Positions 37,784 to 45,707 of a stretch of DNA of 64,000 bases are shown in pieces; the first letter of the stretch is position 1, and each line of letters begins with the position of its first letter. The translations under genes and the position numbers were made by a program. The stretch is from positions 25,133-89,132 of the forward strand of contig NTJG01000016.1 in NCBI GenBank assembly GCA_002324875.1, read 5' to 3'. Origin of the DNA: Lysobacteraceae bacterium NML93-0793. Lineage in GTDB: Bacteria; Pseudomonadota; Gammaproteobacteria; Xanthomonadales; Xanthomonadaceae. The notes below the pieces were generated by a model, which was not told the DNA's origin, did no database searches, and saw only the letters and a list, made by a program, of their open reading frames with translations.

Positions 37784-38146
37784 ATGTCCACAGACTCGTC
37801 GAATCGCGAGACACGGGGCGTCGTTCTGGGCTCTGTCCTCGGCCTGGCCCTGGTGAGCACCACCGCACTCGCCGATCCGCCGCCGCATGCACGCGGCAAG
37901 GGCCCGCCGGCCCATGCGGGCGGCCCGCACCGCGCGCACGCCGCACCTCCGGGCTGGCAGAAGCAGGCCTGGCGCAAGGGCGATCGCCTGCCGGTCGCGG
38001 AACTCGACGGCGACTGGGTCAGCGACGACAGCCGGTATCCGCTGGCCGCGCCGCCGCCGGGGCACCGATGGGTGCGCCAGCAGGACGACCCGTATCTGCT
38101 GGCGGCAGCGGCCACCGGCGTGATCGTCGACATGCTGACGCGGTGA
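37784..38146 (+). CDS. RcnB-family exported protein
   Basis: A 120-residue exported protein with a signal peptide (GVVLGSVLGLALVSTTALA-DP), a His/Pro-rich spacer (HARGKGPPAHAGGPHRAHAA) and the RcnB core KQAWRKGDRLPVAELDG, YPLAAPPPGHRWVRQQDDPY and LLAAAATGVIVDML. RcnB modulates periplasmic Ni/Co in E. coli; paralogues in other groups are mostly uncharacterised. The His-rich spacer could bind metal. The frame is open upstream, but the ATG at 37784 begins the signal peptide. Confidence 0.82.
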   Translation: MSTDSSNRETRGVVLGSVLGLALVSTTALADPPPHARGKGPPAHAGGPHRAHAAPPGWQKQAWRKGDRLPVAELDGDWVSDDSRYPLAAPPPGHRWVRQQDDPYLLAAAATGVIVDMLTR

Positions 38147-38174
38147 CGGCCCCGTCCGCGCGGCACATCCATCC

Positions 38175-39118
38175 TCAGGGAATCAGACGCTGCGCGCGCA
38201 GCGTCTCGAACAGGTCAAAGAAGGCATCGTCGCTCGCCGTGTAACCGGCGAAGCCCAGGCGGCGGCTTCGGGACATGTCGGTGACGACCTCCAGCGGTCT
38301 GCCCAGATCCGCATCGGTATGCCACGGCGAGATCAGTCGTCCGATCTCCGGTTCGACCAGCCCGTGTTCGGCCGCGAGCCGGGCCCACGCGGGCCCGTCG
38401 TCGGCCATCTGCTGGGCGAGCGGCCGCATCTCGCCGTCGAACCCAGCGGGCTCGAGATCGAACCAGCCCGCGATCCGTTCCCACATCCAGCGCCAGCGGA
38501 AGACGTCGCCGTTGACGACGTTGAACGCCTGGTCGGCGGCGGCCGGCGTCTCCACCGTCCACAGCAGATGGCGGGCCAGCTGGCGCGCATCGGTCATGTC
38601 GGTCAGGCCATTCCACTGCGCGGCCGATCCGGGAAAGCGGAACGGCCGGCCACCGGCCTTGCACAGCGAGGCGTACACCGCGAGCGTCGTCCCATGTTCA
38701 TCGCATTGCCCACCGCCGCGCCGATCACCGTGTGCGGGCGATGCACGCTCCAGCGGAAGCCGTCGCGCGCGGCCGCGGCGAAGACCTCGTCTTCCTGCGC
38801 GTAGTAGAAATTCTCCACCTCGAGCCGCGGCTGCGTTTCGCGGAACGGCGTCTGCGGCAGCATGCCCTGCCCGTAGGCCTCGAACGGCCCGAGGTAATGC
38901 TTGAGCCCGGTCACCAGCGCGACGTGCCGCACCGATCCGGCCGGCCGCAGCGCATCGAGCAGATGGCGCACCATCGCGGCATTGACGCGGATGTTCTCCG
39001 CCTCGCTGGCCTGGCGCGACCAGGTGGTGATGAAGACGTGGCTCGGCGCGAGGCCGGCCAGCGCCTGCCGATGATGCCGGTCGCACCGACCACAAGCGCC
39101 TGTTGGGTCGTCAGTCAT
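38175..39118 (-). pseudogene. Decayed SDR (PRISE-type epimerase/reductase) pseudogene
   Basis: The remains of an NAD(P)-dependent SDR of the progesterone-5-beta-reductase-like group lie in three frames. The ATG at 39116-39118 is in one frame. QALVVGATGIIG (the Rossmann loop, near 39070-39105) is in a second, and the rest of that domain is missing, joining directly to LAGLAPSHVFITTWSRQASE in the first frame. That frame runs through ALVTGLKHYLGPFEAYGQG and VIGAAVGNAMNMG. A one-base loss near 38692 then moves the remainder (TTLAVYASLCKAGGRPFRFP to the end) into a third frame. Full-length relatives are continuous with about 50-60 more N-terminal residues. Several independent lesions argue against a single sequencing error. 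Confidence 0.85.
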
Positions 39119-39304
39119 GCGCGATGCCTCCGCATGCAATGCGCATATCTGCGATGCGTTGCCCACCGGCGATGCCCGATTGGCGGGCTGCCGCCGCGAG
39201 AGATCGCGTACCCAGCCGCGTGTCGACCGGCTGGCGGTGCGCACGCGTCCTCGACATCCGTACGCGCACGCCATCGCAAGCGGGGCCTGTGCGCGTCGAC
39301 GTCC

Positions 39305-39457
39305 TCATCCGCGCTGGCGCCCACCCTGACGCTCTTCGGCGCGATCGCCCTCTTCCTCATTCGACAACCGGTCCGGCGGCGCGTCCTTCGACGGCGGTGG
39401 CGGCGCCTTGTCCTGTTGCGACTTGCGGATGCTGTCGGGTGTCTGGGGAACTGCCAT
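39305..39457 (-). CDS. Small hydrophilic protein (50 aa)
   Basis: ATG at 39455-39457, TGA at 39305-39307. GGAGAGG lies 5 bases before the start. The product is polar and charged with no hydrophobic core (MAVPQTPDSIRKSQQDKAPP, then Pro, Asp, Glu and Arg-rich). It is likely disordered. Such short hydrophilic proteins are often stress related, but nothing here proves it. It is divergent from the cold-shock gene. Confidence 0.5.
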   Translation of the reverse strand: MAVPQTPDSIRKSQQDKAPPPPSKDAPPDRLSNEEEGDRAEERQGGRQRG

Positions 39458-39600
39458 GCTGCCTCTCCGTAGGCCGGCAGGACGCCGGCGTGGACGACCA
39501 GCCTGCGCGTGACCGGATCAAACACCCGTGCACAGACCCGCGCCTCGGCCTGCGCAGGCGACGGGCGGCGCGCGCATCGACTGTTCCGTTCATCCGCAGC

Positions 39601-39631
39601 GCGTTTGCGCCGATTTCGTCGGCGCAAACGC
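39601..39631. promoter_or_regulatory. Perfect 13-bp inverted repeat upstream of the cold-shock gene
   Basis: GCGTTTGCGCCGA, spacer TTTCG, TCGGCGCAAACGC. It lies in the 376-bp gap between a minus-strand small gene and cspA. No T-run follows on either strand, so it is not a terminator; it is more likely an operator or an RNA stem. The remaining 39632-39833 has no gene and probably forms the long 5' leader usual for cold-shock mRNAs. Confidence 0.7.
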
Positions 39632-39833
39632 GAAAGTAGGGTATGGTGGTCGCACTGTTGCAAAGCGGGATCACGGTACATCGTGGCTCCGATGCGGTTG
39701 ATCACAGGTTCCAGGGTCGAATCCGGCCTGTCCAGACGATCCGCTCCATCGCTTCGCGTTACCCCTTGCTCGATACAGTCCGGCACCGCATTCCGCGGGC
39801 CGTGTCTCCTCAACTGATCCAAGGAGTAACACC

Positions 39834-40043
39834 ATGAGCAATCGTCAGACCGGCACCGTCAAGTGGTTCAACGACGCCAAGGGCTTCGGCTTCATCACCC
39901 CGCAGAGCGGCGACGACCTGTTCGTCCACTTCCGTTCGATCCAGGGCAGCGGCTTCAAGTCGCTGCAGGAAGGCCAGCAGGTGTCGTTCGTCGTCGCCCA
40001 GGGCCAGAAGGGCCTGCAGGCTGAAGAAGTCCAGGCCGAGTAA
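39834..40043 (+). CDS. Cold-shock protein (CspA family)
   Basis: A 69-residue OB-fold RNA chaperone. [20 protein letters not shown] has RNP1 (KGFGFI) and [11 protein letters not shown] has RNP2 (LFVHF); [20 protein letters not shown] completes the fold. AAGGAG lies 7 bases before the ATG. It would melt mRNA secondary structure in the cytoplasm, at low temperature or constitutively. Confidence 0.97.
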   Translation: MSNRQTGTVKWFNDAKGFGFITPQSGDDLFVHFRSIQGSGFKSLQEGQQVSFVVAQGQKGLQAEEVQAE

Positions 40044-40081
40044 GTCCGACACGTTCGGCATCGCCTCGCGATACCCACAGG

Positions 40082-40107
40082 ACCCCGGGCGGCGACGTCC
40101 GGGGTTT
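40082..40107 (+). terminator. Terminator after the cold-shock gene
   Basis: ACCCCGG pairs with CCGGGGT across a 10-base GC loop and is followed by TTT. It sits 39 bases after the stop. Confidence 0.65.
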
Positions 40108-40194
40108 CTGCTGTCTGCGGGGCCACAGACGCAGGCGCTGTGCGCCGGCGTGCCCCACACTCCGCCTTCCGCACGATCCCGCGAGACCGACACG

Positions 40195-40446
40195 ATGCGC
40201 GACCACACCACGATGGCCGTGAGCGAGCTCTACCAGGGCATCCGTCACGAACACTGGCAGGGCCGGACCTACCGCCAGTTCTGGACGTGGTTCAACGCCC
40301 GTTGCATCGAGATCGTGGGCGGCGCGGATGCGGCCGACCTGGATGCGCTCGGTATCGAGCTGCTCGGCGTACGCGACGCGGTCGAGGACAGCGGCTACAT
40401 GGTGGCCTCCGACCGGCTGGACGACGTGATCGACGCAGCGGCCTGA
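40195..40446 (+). CDS. Small hypothetical protein
   Basis: An 83-residue soluble protein: VSELYQGIRHEHWQGRTYRQ, FWTWFNARCIEIVGGADAAD and LLGVRDAVEDSGYMVASDRL. It is rich in aromatics near the N-terminus and has no signal peptide. An alternative ATG lies 6 codons downstream (40213). No family recognised. It precedes rluF by 91 bp on the same strand. Confidence 0.6.
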   Translation: MRDHTTMAVSELYQGIRHEHWQGRTYRQFWTWFNARCIEIVGGADAADLDALGIELLGVRDAVEDSGYMVASDRLDDVIDAAA

Positions 40447-40537
40447 ACCGGCACCGCGCACACGGCCGGCGTGACCGGCGCCGATACGATCTGCCAGACT
40501 GCGCGCCTTCCACGGCATTCCCCCGACGCACGCGCCC

Positions 40538-41251
40538 ATGCGCCTGAACAAGCACATCAGCGATACCGGCACCTGCTCGCGACGCGAAGCCGACCGCCTC
40601 ATCGCCGAAGGCCGGGTCACGGTCAACGGCATACGCGCACGCGTGGGTTCGGAGGTCGGCGACGGCGATACGGTGATGATCGACGGCCAGGCGCTGCAGA
40701 CGCGCACTGCCGCGCCGGGCAAGCGCCGGCACGTCTACATCGCGCTGCACAAGCCGGTCGGCATCACCTGCACCACCGAAACGTCGGTGAAGGGCAACAT
40801 CGTCGACTTCGTCGACCACCGCGAACGCATCTTTCCGATCGGCCGTCTCGACAAGGATTCCGAAGGCCTGATCCTGCTCACCAGCAACGGCGACATCGTC
40901 AACGCGATCCTGCGCGCGGAAAACAAGCTGGAGAAGGAATACCTGGTCACCGTGAACCATGCGGTCAGCCAGGAGGTGCTGCGCGGCATGGCACGCGGCG
41001 TGCCGGTGCACGGCCAGACCACCCTGCCCTGCCGCACCAGCCCGCTGGGCAAGTTCGGCTTCCGCATCATTCTCGTGCAGGGCCTCAACCGTCAGATCCG
41101 GCTGATGGCCGCGCACTTCAAGCTGCGCGTGAAGCAGCTGATCCGGGTGCGCATCGGTCCGGTCAAGCTGGGGCATCTGAAGCCGGGCCAGTGGCGCAAT
41201 CTCACTGACGCCGAACTGCGTGCGCTGCTGCCGGGACAGACCGCGTTCTGA
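40538..41251 (+). CDS. rluF: 23S rRNA pseudouridine synthase RluF-like
   Basis: A 237-residue RsuA/RluB/E/F-family pseudouridine synthase. An N-terminal S4 RNA-binding domain (MRLNKHISDTGTCSRREADR, residues 1-60) precedes the catalytic domain: VYIALHKPVGITCTTE, IFPIGRLDKDSEGLILLTSN (catalytic Asp105) and LVQGLNRQIRLMAAHFKLRV. The GLNRQIR motif and the THK-like spacing point to RluF, which modifies 23S rRNA U2604 (E. coli numbering), rather than RsuA. Confidence 0.93.
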   Translation: MRLNKHISDTGTCSRREADRLIAEGRVTVNGIRARVGSEVGDGDTVMIDGQALQTRTAAPGKRRHVYIALHKPVGITCTTETSVKGNIVDFVDHRERIFPIGRLDKDSEGLILLTSNGDIVNAILRAENKLEKEYLVTVNHAVSQEVLRGMARGVPVHGQTTLPCRTSPLGKFGFRIILVQGLNRQIRLMAAHFKLRVKQLIRVRIGPVKLGHLKPGQWRNLTDAELRALLPGQTAF

Positions 41252-41304
41252 TCGACAGCGTCGCGTGACACGGGCGCACGGCCGCCAACGGCGCGGCGGC
41301 GTCC

Positions 41305-41919
41305 TCAATCGTGATCGATGAGGACCTCGACCCGGATCGCATTCGACCGCGCGCCCAGATATTCGGCATGGATCTCGAGCGTGGTCGGTCCGGAATACAG
41401 ATCCGGCAGATGATCGTCGATGCGGTAGCTGAAGTGCCGACTGATCGCGGGCCCATGCGGTGCGTCCAGATTGAACGCGTCCTCGGACATCCCGTCGGAC
41501 GGCGAAGGCGCCATCTGCATCGAGATGCCGCGACGCGCCAGGTTCCGTCCGCCATCGACGTGGGAGGTGGTCCGGACGCTGTCATCGCGCAGATCGCGCA
41601 CGACGAACGTCAGCCGCTTCTCGAAGTTGAACCACGTCGCGTACTGCGTGCCCGGCGGCGTGTCGATCGCCACCGTGCCCTCGACGACCAGGTCACCGAA
41701 CCAGGCATCGAGCGGGCCGCCCCCGTGTGTCCAGGGCGAGCGCGCCACGGCCTGTCTGCGGAACGCCGCCGAGGCGGGGCCTTCGATGACGAAGGACTGC
41801 ACCACCGCCGAGGTGGACGCTTGCGGGCGCGCTTCACCCATGGCCGAGGGTGCCTGGGCGCCGGATGCGCAGCCGGTCGAGACGGCGACGGTGAAGATGA
41901 TCACGGACAGTCGGTGCAT
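41305..41919 (-). CDS. Exported hypothetical protein, possible lipoprotein
   Basis: A 204-residue protein with an N-terminal signal ending VAVSTGCASG. The Cys could be lipidated, but the lipobox is weak (Ser-Thr-Gly before Cys). The mature region is polar and beta-rich (SFVIEGPASAAFRRQAVA, YATWFNFEKRLTFVVRDLRD, TTLEIHAEYLGARSNAIRVE). No family recognised. Confidence 0.65.
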   Translation of the reverse strand: MHRLSVIIFTVAVSTGCASGAQAPSAMGEARPQASTSAVVQSFVIEGPASAAFRRQAVARSPWTHGGGPLDAWFGDLVVEGTVAIDTPPGTQYATWFNFEKRLTFVVRDLRDDSVRTTSHVDGGRNLARRGISMQMAPSPSDGMSEDAFNLDAPHGPAISRHFSYRIDDHLPDLYSGPTTLEIHAEYLGARSNAIRVEVLIDHD

Positions 41920-41958
41920 GCGTTCGGGCCAGGGGCTGCGGGGAGGACACGCCGGCGC

Positions 41959-42336
41959 TCAGCCCGGCCGATGGATCGCGCAGAGCTTGTTGCCATCGGG
42001 ATCACGCACATACGCCAGATGCAGCGCGCCCATCGGGCTCTCGCGCAGGCCGGGCGGCTGCTCGATCGACCGCCCGCCCGCCGCCACCGCGGCGTCGTGG
42101 AACTGGTGCACCTGTTCCGGCGATGCGCACTTGAAGCCGATGGTGTGGCCGTTGCCCGGGGTGGCCGGCGCATCGTCGATGGGCTCGCTGATGCAGAACG
42201 TGCTGCCGGCGTAACGGTAAAACAGGCGCCGGTGACCGGAGGCGGCCTGGTTCTCGATCGGCGCGCCGGCGCCCAGTACCGCGAGCACGGCGTCGTAGAA
42301 CGCTTTCGACCGTGCGATGTCGTTGCTGCCGACCAT
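41959..42336 (-). CDS. VOC-family (glyoxalase/bleomycin-resistance-like) protein
   Basis: A vicinal-oxygen-chelate protein: NDIARSKAFYDAVLAVLG, HTIGFKCASPEQVHQFHDAA and LHLAYVRDPDGNKLCAIH. The metal ligands of this family usually include a His in the opening HVMVGSNDI stretch. That His is encoded just upstream of the ATG at 42334-42336, in the frame GGA-GGC-GAC-CTG-CTC-AAT-CAC-GTC-ATG. A CTG at 42349-42351 with GGAGG 4-5 bases before it would restore the conserved start. The given coordinates use the ATG; the true start may be 42351. Substrate unknown. Confidence 0.88.
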   Translation of the reverse strand: MVGSNDIARSKAFYDAVLAVLGAGAPIENQAASGHRRLFYRYAGSTFCISEPIDDAPATPGNGHTIGFKCASPEQVHQFHDAAVAAGGRSIEQPPGLRESPMGALHLAYVRDPDGNKLCAIHRPG

Positions 42337-42380
42337 GACGTGATTGAGCAGGTCGCCTCCGCGGGGTGTACCGACGCCGA

Positions 42381-43205
42381 TTATGGCGCCGCCGCGCGTT
42401 CCACATCGCGCACCCAGCGCATCTGCTCGCGGAAGGTCGCCGTCCAGTAGATGTCGCGATGCGCGGCGAGATATGCGAGCAGGGCCTCGTGCGCCTCGCC
42501 GGGCACCGCGAGGTGATCGCCGCCGATGCCGTGGAACGTGAAGTTCACCATCGTGCCCTGGCGGCCGGCCGCTTCCACCAGGGCGATCAGGTCGGCGCCG
42601 GTGCTGCCCACCGGCACGGCCACGGGCACGGCGTAGCGATCCAGCGTGCGCATGTCCGGCACCACGGCGCCGGCCCCGAGCTTGATGCCGAGCATGTGCG
42701 GCGCCAGGCCCGCGACGTAATCGCCATCGCCGGCGTTGCGATCGCCGCAGGGCACGGTGAGCGTGAACTCGGTGCTGCCATCGATCGCATGCAGCATCGT
42801 GTTGGCCAACGTGACTTCGGCCTGCACGCGCGCTGCCGTCATCGCATCCAGGTCCTGCGCCGGCGCCACCCAGCTGCGGTCGGCGCCGCGGGCGCTGCAG
42901 GCATGGAACAGGCTGTGATTGCCGAGCTCGTGCCCGGTGCGCGCCGCTGCGCGCCAGTCGGCCAGGCGCGTGCGCACGGTGTCGGCCGACAGGACGAGAT
43001 AGAAACTGCCGCGCAGCCCGTGGCGATCCAGTGCGGGGATCGCGGTGTCGAGGTGCGTGGGCAGTGCGTCGTCATAAGCCAGGCTCACCGCAGCGCGCGC
43101 GCCGTTCGGCCAGGGATACGGCGACGGCGCATCATCGGCCACCGCGACCGTCGACAGCGCTGCGGCGAGCAGGCCCAGGCGCATCGCGCGTCGAGACATC
43201 GTCAT
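42381..43205 (-). CDS. Exported polysaccharide deacetylase (NodB domain)
   Basis: A 274-residue carbohydrate esterase family 4 protein with a signal peptide (MRLGLLAAALSTVAVA-DD). Motif 1 is VSLAYDDALPTHLD (catalytic and metal Asp) and motif 2 is TGHELGNHSLFHAC (metal His pair). The later VNFTFHGIGGDH carries the distal His. It removes N-acetyl groups from a polysaccharide in the periplasm or at the surface. Two nearby ATGs (43203-43205 and 43197-43199) are possible. Confidence 0.9.
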   Translation of the reverse strand: MTMSRRAMRLGLLAAALSTVAVADDAPSPYPWPNGARAAVSLAYDDALPTHLDTAIPALDRHGLRGSFYLVLSADTVRTRLADWRAAARTGHELGNHSLFHACSARGADRSWVAPAQDLDAMTAARVQAEVTLANTMLHAIDGSTEFTLTVPCGDRNAGDGDYVAGLAPHMLGIKLGAGAVVPDMRTLDRYAVPVAVPVGSTGADLIALVEAAGRQGTMVNFTFHGIGGDHLAVPGEAHEALLAYLAAHRDIYWTATFREQMRWVRDVERAAAP

Positions 43206-43597
43206 CGTGCAATCCCTGGGGTGCCGGAGCGGATGACGATACCGGGATCACCGCCGCCCCGCGCGCCAGCGGTCAATGCCTGCGCCCGGCAAGACCCGAG
43301 GCGTCAACGACGCCCGGCGTGCGCAGCACCGTCGCCACGTAGACCACTGCGCCGGCCCGGCCGGTCACCAGCATCGAAGGATCGGAGAACGCCGCCTGGA
43401 ATCGCGGGTCCGACCTCAGCCGCGAGAACAGGGGGCTGCGCGTTCGCATTCGGCGTATCGGTGCCGGGGCCGGCAATCGCCCAGCCTGACCCTCCGCCAC
43501 ACGGACGACACGCGGTCCGCCCGCCCTCAAGGTCTCCGCGCCGCGGCCGATAGAGCTTGACCGCCTGCAGGCACCACTTCTCGACCGGGGGACATCC
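43206..43597. other. Intergenic region with a possible minus-strand remnant frame
   Basis: About 390 bp between the divergent deacetylase and CheY-like genes. A minus-strand frame 43273-43449 (58 residues, LFSRLRSDPRFQAAFSDPSM, VVYVATVLRTPGVVDASG) has coding-like wobble bases, but no ribosome site or family. It could be a small gene or the tail of a lost one. No clear promoter motif was found. Confidence 0.35.
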
Positions 43598-43966
43598 ATG
43601 ACGGCACGACCGACGGTATTGCTGTGCGACGACTCGCGTGCCCTGCGCATGCTCGCCACCGGGCAGCTGGGCGAGGCCGGGTTCGATGTCGTCGGCGAGG
43701 CCGGCAACGGCTTCGAGGCCGTGCGGCAGTTCCAGGCGCTGCGTCCGGATCTCGTACTGCTGGACCTGGTGATGCCCGAGTGCGACGGCAAGAAGGCGCT
43801 GGCCCGCATCCTCGAACTCGATCCGCAGGCGCGCGTGGTGATCCTCAGCTCGCTCGGCGCACAGAGCGACATCGAGGCCTGCCTGCGCATCGGTGCACGT
43901 TCCTACCTGCAGAAGCCCATCGACCCCGAGGTGATGGACCGCGTGCTCCACGAAGCGCTCGCCTGA
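43598..43966 (+). CDS. CheY-like single-domain response regulator
   Basis: A 122-residue stand-alone receiver. VLLCDDSRALRMLATGQLGE (acidic pair), LVLLDLVMPECDGKKALARI (phospho-Asp), VVILSSLGAQSDIEACLRIG (Ser at the switch position) and SYLQKPIDPEVM (Lys). With no output domain it must act through a partner. The MshEN/CheX-like gene starts 39 bp downstream and is the evident candidate. Confidence 0.93.
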   Translation: MTARPTVLLCDDSRALRMLATGQLGEAGFDVVGEAGNGFEAVRQFQALRPDLVLLDLVMPECDGKKALARILELDPQARVVILSSLGAQSDIEACLRIGARSYLQKPIDPEVMDRVLHEALA

Positions 43967-44005
43967 GCGACGCCGCTTCCCACCTCTCCGCTTAAAGGGC
44001 ACACG

Positions 44006-44863
44006 ATGGCAGCAAAATTCCTCGGCCAGTTCCTTCTGGAACGCGGCGTGATCACCGCACCTCAACTCCTGGCCGCCATCGAGGCGCAGCGCGCGTCCAA
44101 TCCGCTGCTCGGCGAGCTGGCGGTGCGCAAGGGCTGGCTCGACGCCGCGCAGGCGCGTCGCATCCAGCAACGCCAGCGTGTCGAGGACCGCCGCTTCGGC
44201 GACATCGCACTGGAAATGGGCGCGCTCGACAAGGACCGTCTCGACGCCCTGCTCGAGGCGCAGAAGGCCGGCCGCAAGATGATCGGCCAGGTGCTGATCG
44301 AACAGGGCGTGCTCGACGCGCGTCGGCTGGACGCGGAAATCGCATTGCATCGCGCCGACCAGGAGCGGGCGCGGCACGCGCTGGAGAGCGTGGTCGCCGA
44401 GCATCCGGTGGGCGATCTCGCCGGGCACGCCATCGATTTGTGCGCTCGGATGTTCCCGCGCATGCTCGGCAGCCAGTGCCTGCCGGCCGAGGTGCTGGCG
44501 CCCGATGCGCTGGCCGACCGGCCGTGCGTGGCGCACGTGCGCATCGAAGGCGACCGTCCGTTCGGCATCGGGCTTGCCACCGATCTGCTTGGTGCCCGCG
44601 CGCTCGCCTGCGCGCTGCTCGGCATCACAGCAGACCTCTGCGACGACGCGCTCGCGCTCGATGCGCTGGGCGAAATGGTCAACGCGCTGATGGGCTATCT
44701 GGTCCGCGACGTGATGGCGGACGACGACGTGAGCTACCGCGCCTTGCCGCCGGACATGTCGGTGCCGGCCACCACGCTGGCCGCCGACCGCGCGCGCAGC
44801 CTGGCGATCGGCATGGGCTCCCAGCTCGGTGCATTCGTACTGCTGGTGGATCGTCCGGCCTGA
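44006..44863 (+). CDS. MshEN-like repeats joined to a CheX-like domain
   Basis: A 285-residue cytoplasmic protein. The first about 115 residues contain repeated short helical units (LGQFLLERGVITAPQLLAAI, LLGELAVRKGWLDAAQARRI, FGDIALEMGALDKDRLDALL, MIGQVLIEQGVLDARRLDAE) like the MshE N-terminal repeats that bind cyclic-di-GMP in some ATPases. Residues about 130-285 resemble CheX/CheC-type phosphatases, with EMVNALMGYLVRDVMADDDV near the expected active-site helix. It directly follows a CheY-like gene, so it may dephosphorylate or read that regulator. Domain assignments are inference from pattern. Confidence 0.7.
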   Translation: MAAKFLGQFLLERGVITAPQLLAAIEAQRASNPLLGELAVRKGWLDAAQARRIQQRQRVEDRRFGDIALEMGALDKDRLDALLEAQKAGRKMIGQVLIEQGVLDARRLDAEIALHRADQERARHALESVVAEHPVGDLAGHAIDLCARMFPRMLGSQCLPAEVLAPDALADRPCVAHVRIEGDRPFGIGLATDLLGARALACALLGITADLCDDALALDALGEMVNALMGYLVRDVMADDDVSYRALPPDMSVPATTLAADRARSLAIGMGSQLGAFVLLVDRPA

Positions 44864-44952
44864 TCTCGGGGCGGGGGCAGCTCGTGCATCCCTGACAATC
44901 CAGACCGTCTGGGTTGTCGGCACGGCAGATCCCGCACCCGAGTGGCACCCCG

Positions 44953-44988
44953 AAAAAAATGCCGCGCTCCTCGAGGAGCGCGGCATTC
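44953..44988 (-). terminator. Terminator of the BON-domain gene
   Basis: A 12-bp perfect stem (ATGCCGCGCTCC with GGAGCGCGGCAT, loop TCGA) is followed on the minus strand by seven T (44959 to 44953). It also lies between the convergent MshEN/CheX-like and BON genes. Confidence 0.85.
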
Positions 44989-45045
44989 GCGTGATCGCAA
45001 GGTCCGTGCAGGGCCAGCGGACGCTGGCCGCGCACAACGACTCGA

Positions 45046-45480
45046 TCAGTTGGCGCCGACGGTCAGCGCAGTGGTGCGCACATCGGTCACGCCTTCGATC
45101 TCGCGCGCGATGCGCGTGGCTTCGTCGATCTGCATCTGCTGATCCACCTGGCCCGACAGCGTCACGACGCCATTGACGGTCTCCACCTCGATGTCGAGGC
45201 CGGACACATCGGAATCCGCCAATAGCGACGACTTCACCTTGGTCGTGATCCAGGTGTCGGTGCCCGGCTGTTCCGAATCCGGGCCATCCATCATCGGATC
45301 GGTGCGGCCGATGTCGTTGGCAGGCGTGGTGTCGGTGGCGACCGGCGGCGCGGTCACGGCAGGATCGTTCGGCTGCATGGCGCGATCGTCTGCGGTGCGG
45401 TCGTTCGAGCAGCCCACGGCGAACGCGAGCACCGAGGTCATCGCAATAGCGAGCGGAATGCGCGTGATATTCGAGGTCAT
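45046..45480 (-). CDS. BON-domain lipoprotein
   Basis: A 144-residue lipoprotein (AMTSVLAFAVGCSN; Cys24-type lipobox). A disordered Thr/Pro/Asp-rich spacer leads to one BON domain (about 75-144): WITTKVKSSLLADSDVSGLD, VETVNGVVTLSGQVDQQMQI and AREIEGVTDVRTTALTV, like OsmY/YraP. BON domains bind phospholipid and stabilise the envelope under stress. The 45481-45707 gap holds nothing recognisable. Confidence 0.92.
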   Translation of the reverse strand: MTSNITRIPLAIAMTSVLAFAVGCSNDRTADDRAMQPNDPAVTAPPVATDTTPANDIGRTDPMMDGPDSEQPGTDTWITTKVKSSLLADSDVSGLDIEVETVNGVVTLSGQVDQQMQIDEATRIAREIEGVTDVRTTALTVGAN

Positions 45481-45707
45481 GGAAATCTCCAGCGGCTGGG
45501 GGTGTGGCGGGAGTGTCGCGTGGCCCATGCCCACGCCGCGTGACAGAGATGCGTGTTGCGGGTGAATACGTGGCGCGATTCATCGATGAGAACGCGGTGT
45601 GACGCGAGAACACGAGCGGCAATAGCCCCGCAAGCGTCCGACACAGGCAGATCGTCGGGTGCGCCGATGGGTCCCACCCGCGGGACGGACGTCCGCTACG
45701 CGTGCGC

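Noticed and set aside
39705..39735. tRNA T-arm-like sequence (GGGTCGAATCC)
   Set aside because: No acceptor stem, D-arm or anticodon arm at the right distances; likely chance.
43304..45622. A 772-codon minus-strand open frame
   Set aside because: It crosses the deacetylase upstream gap, the CheY and MshEN/CheX genes and the terminator at 44953. No coherent domain.
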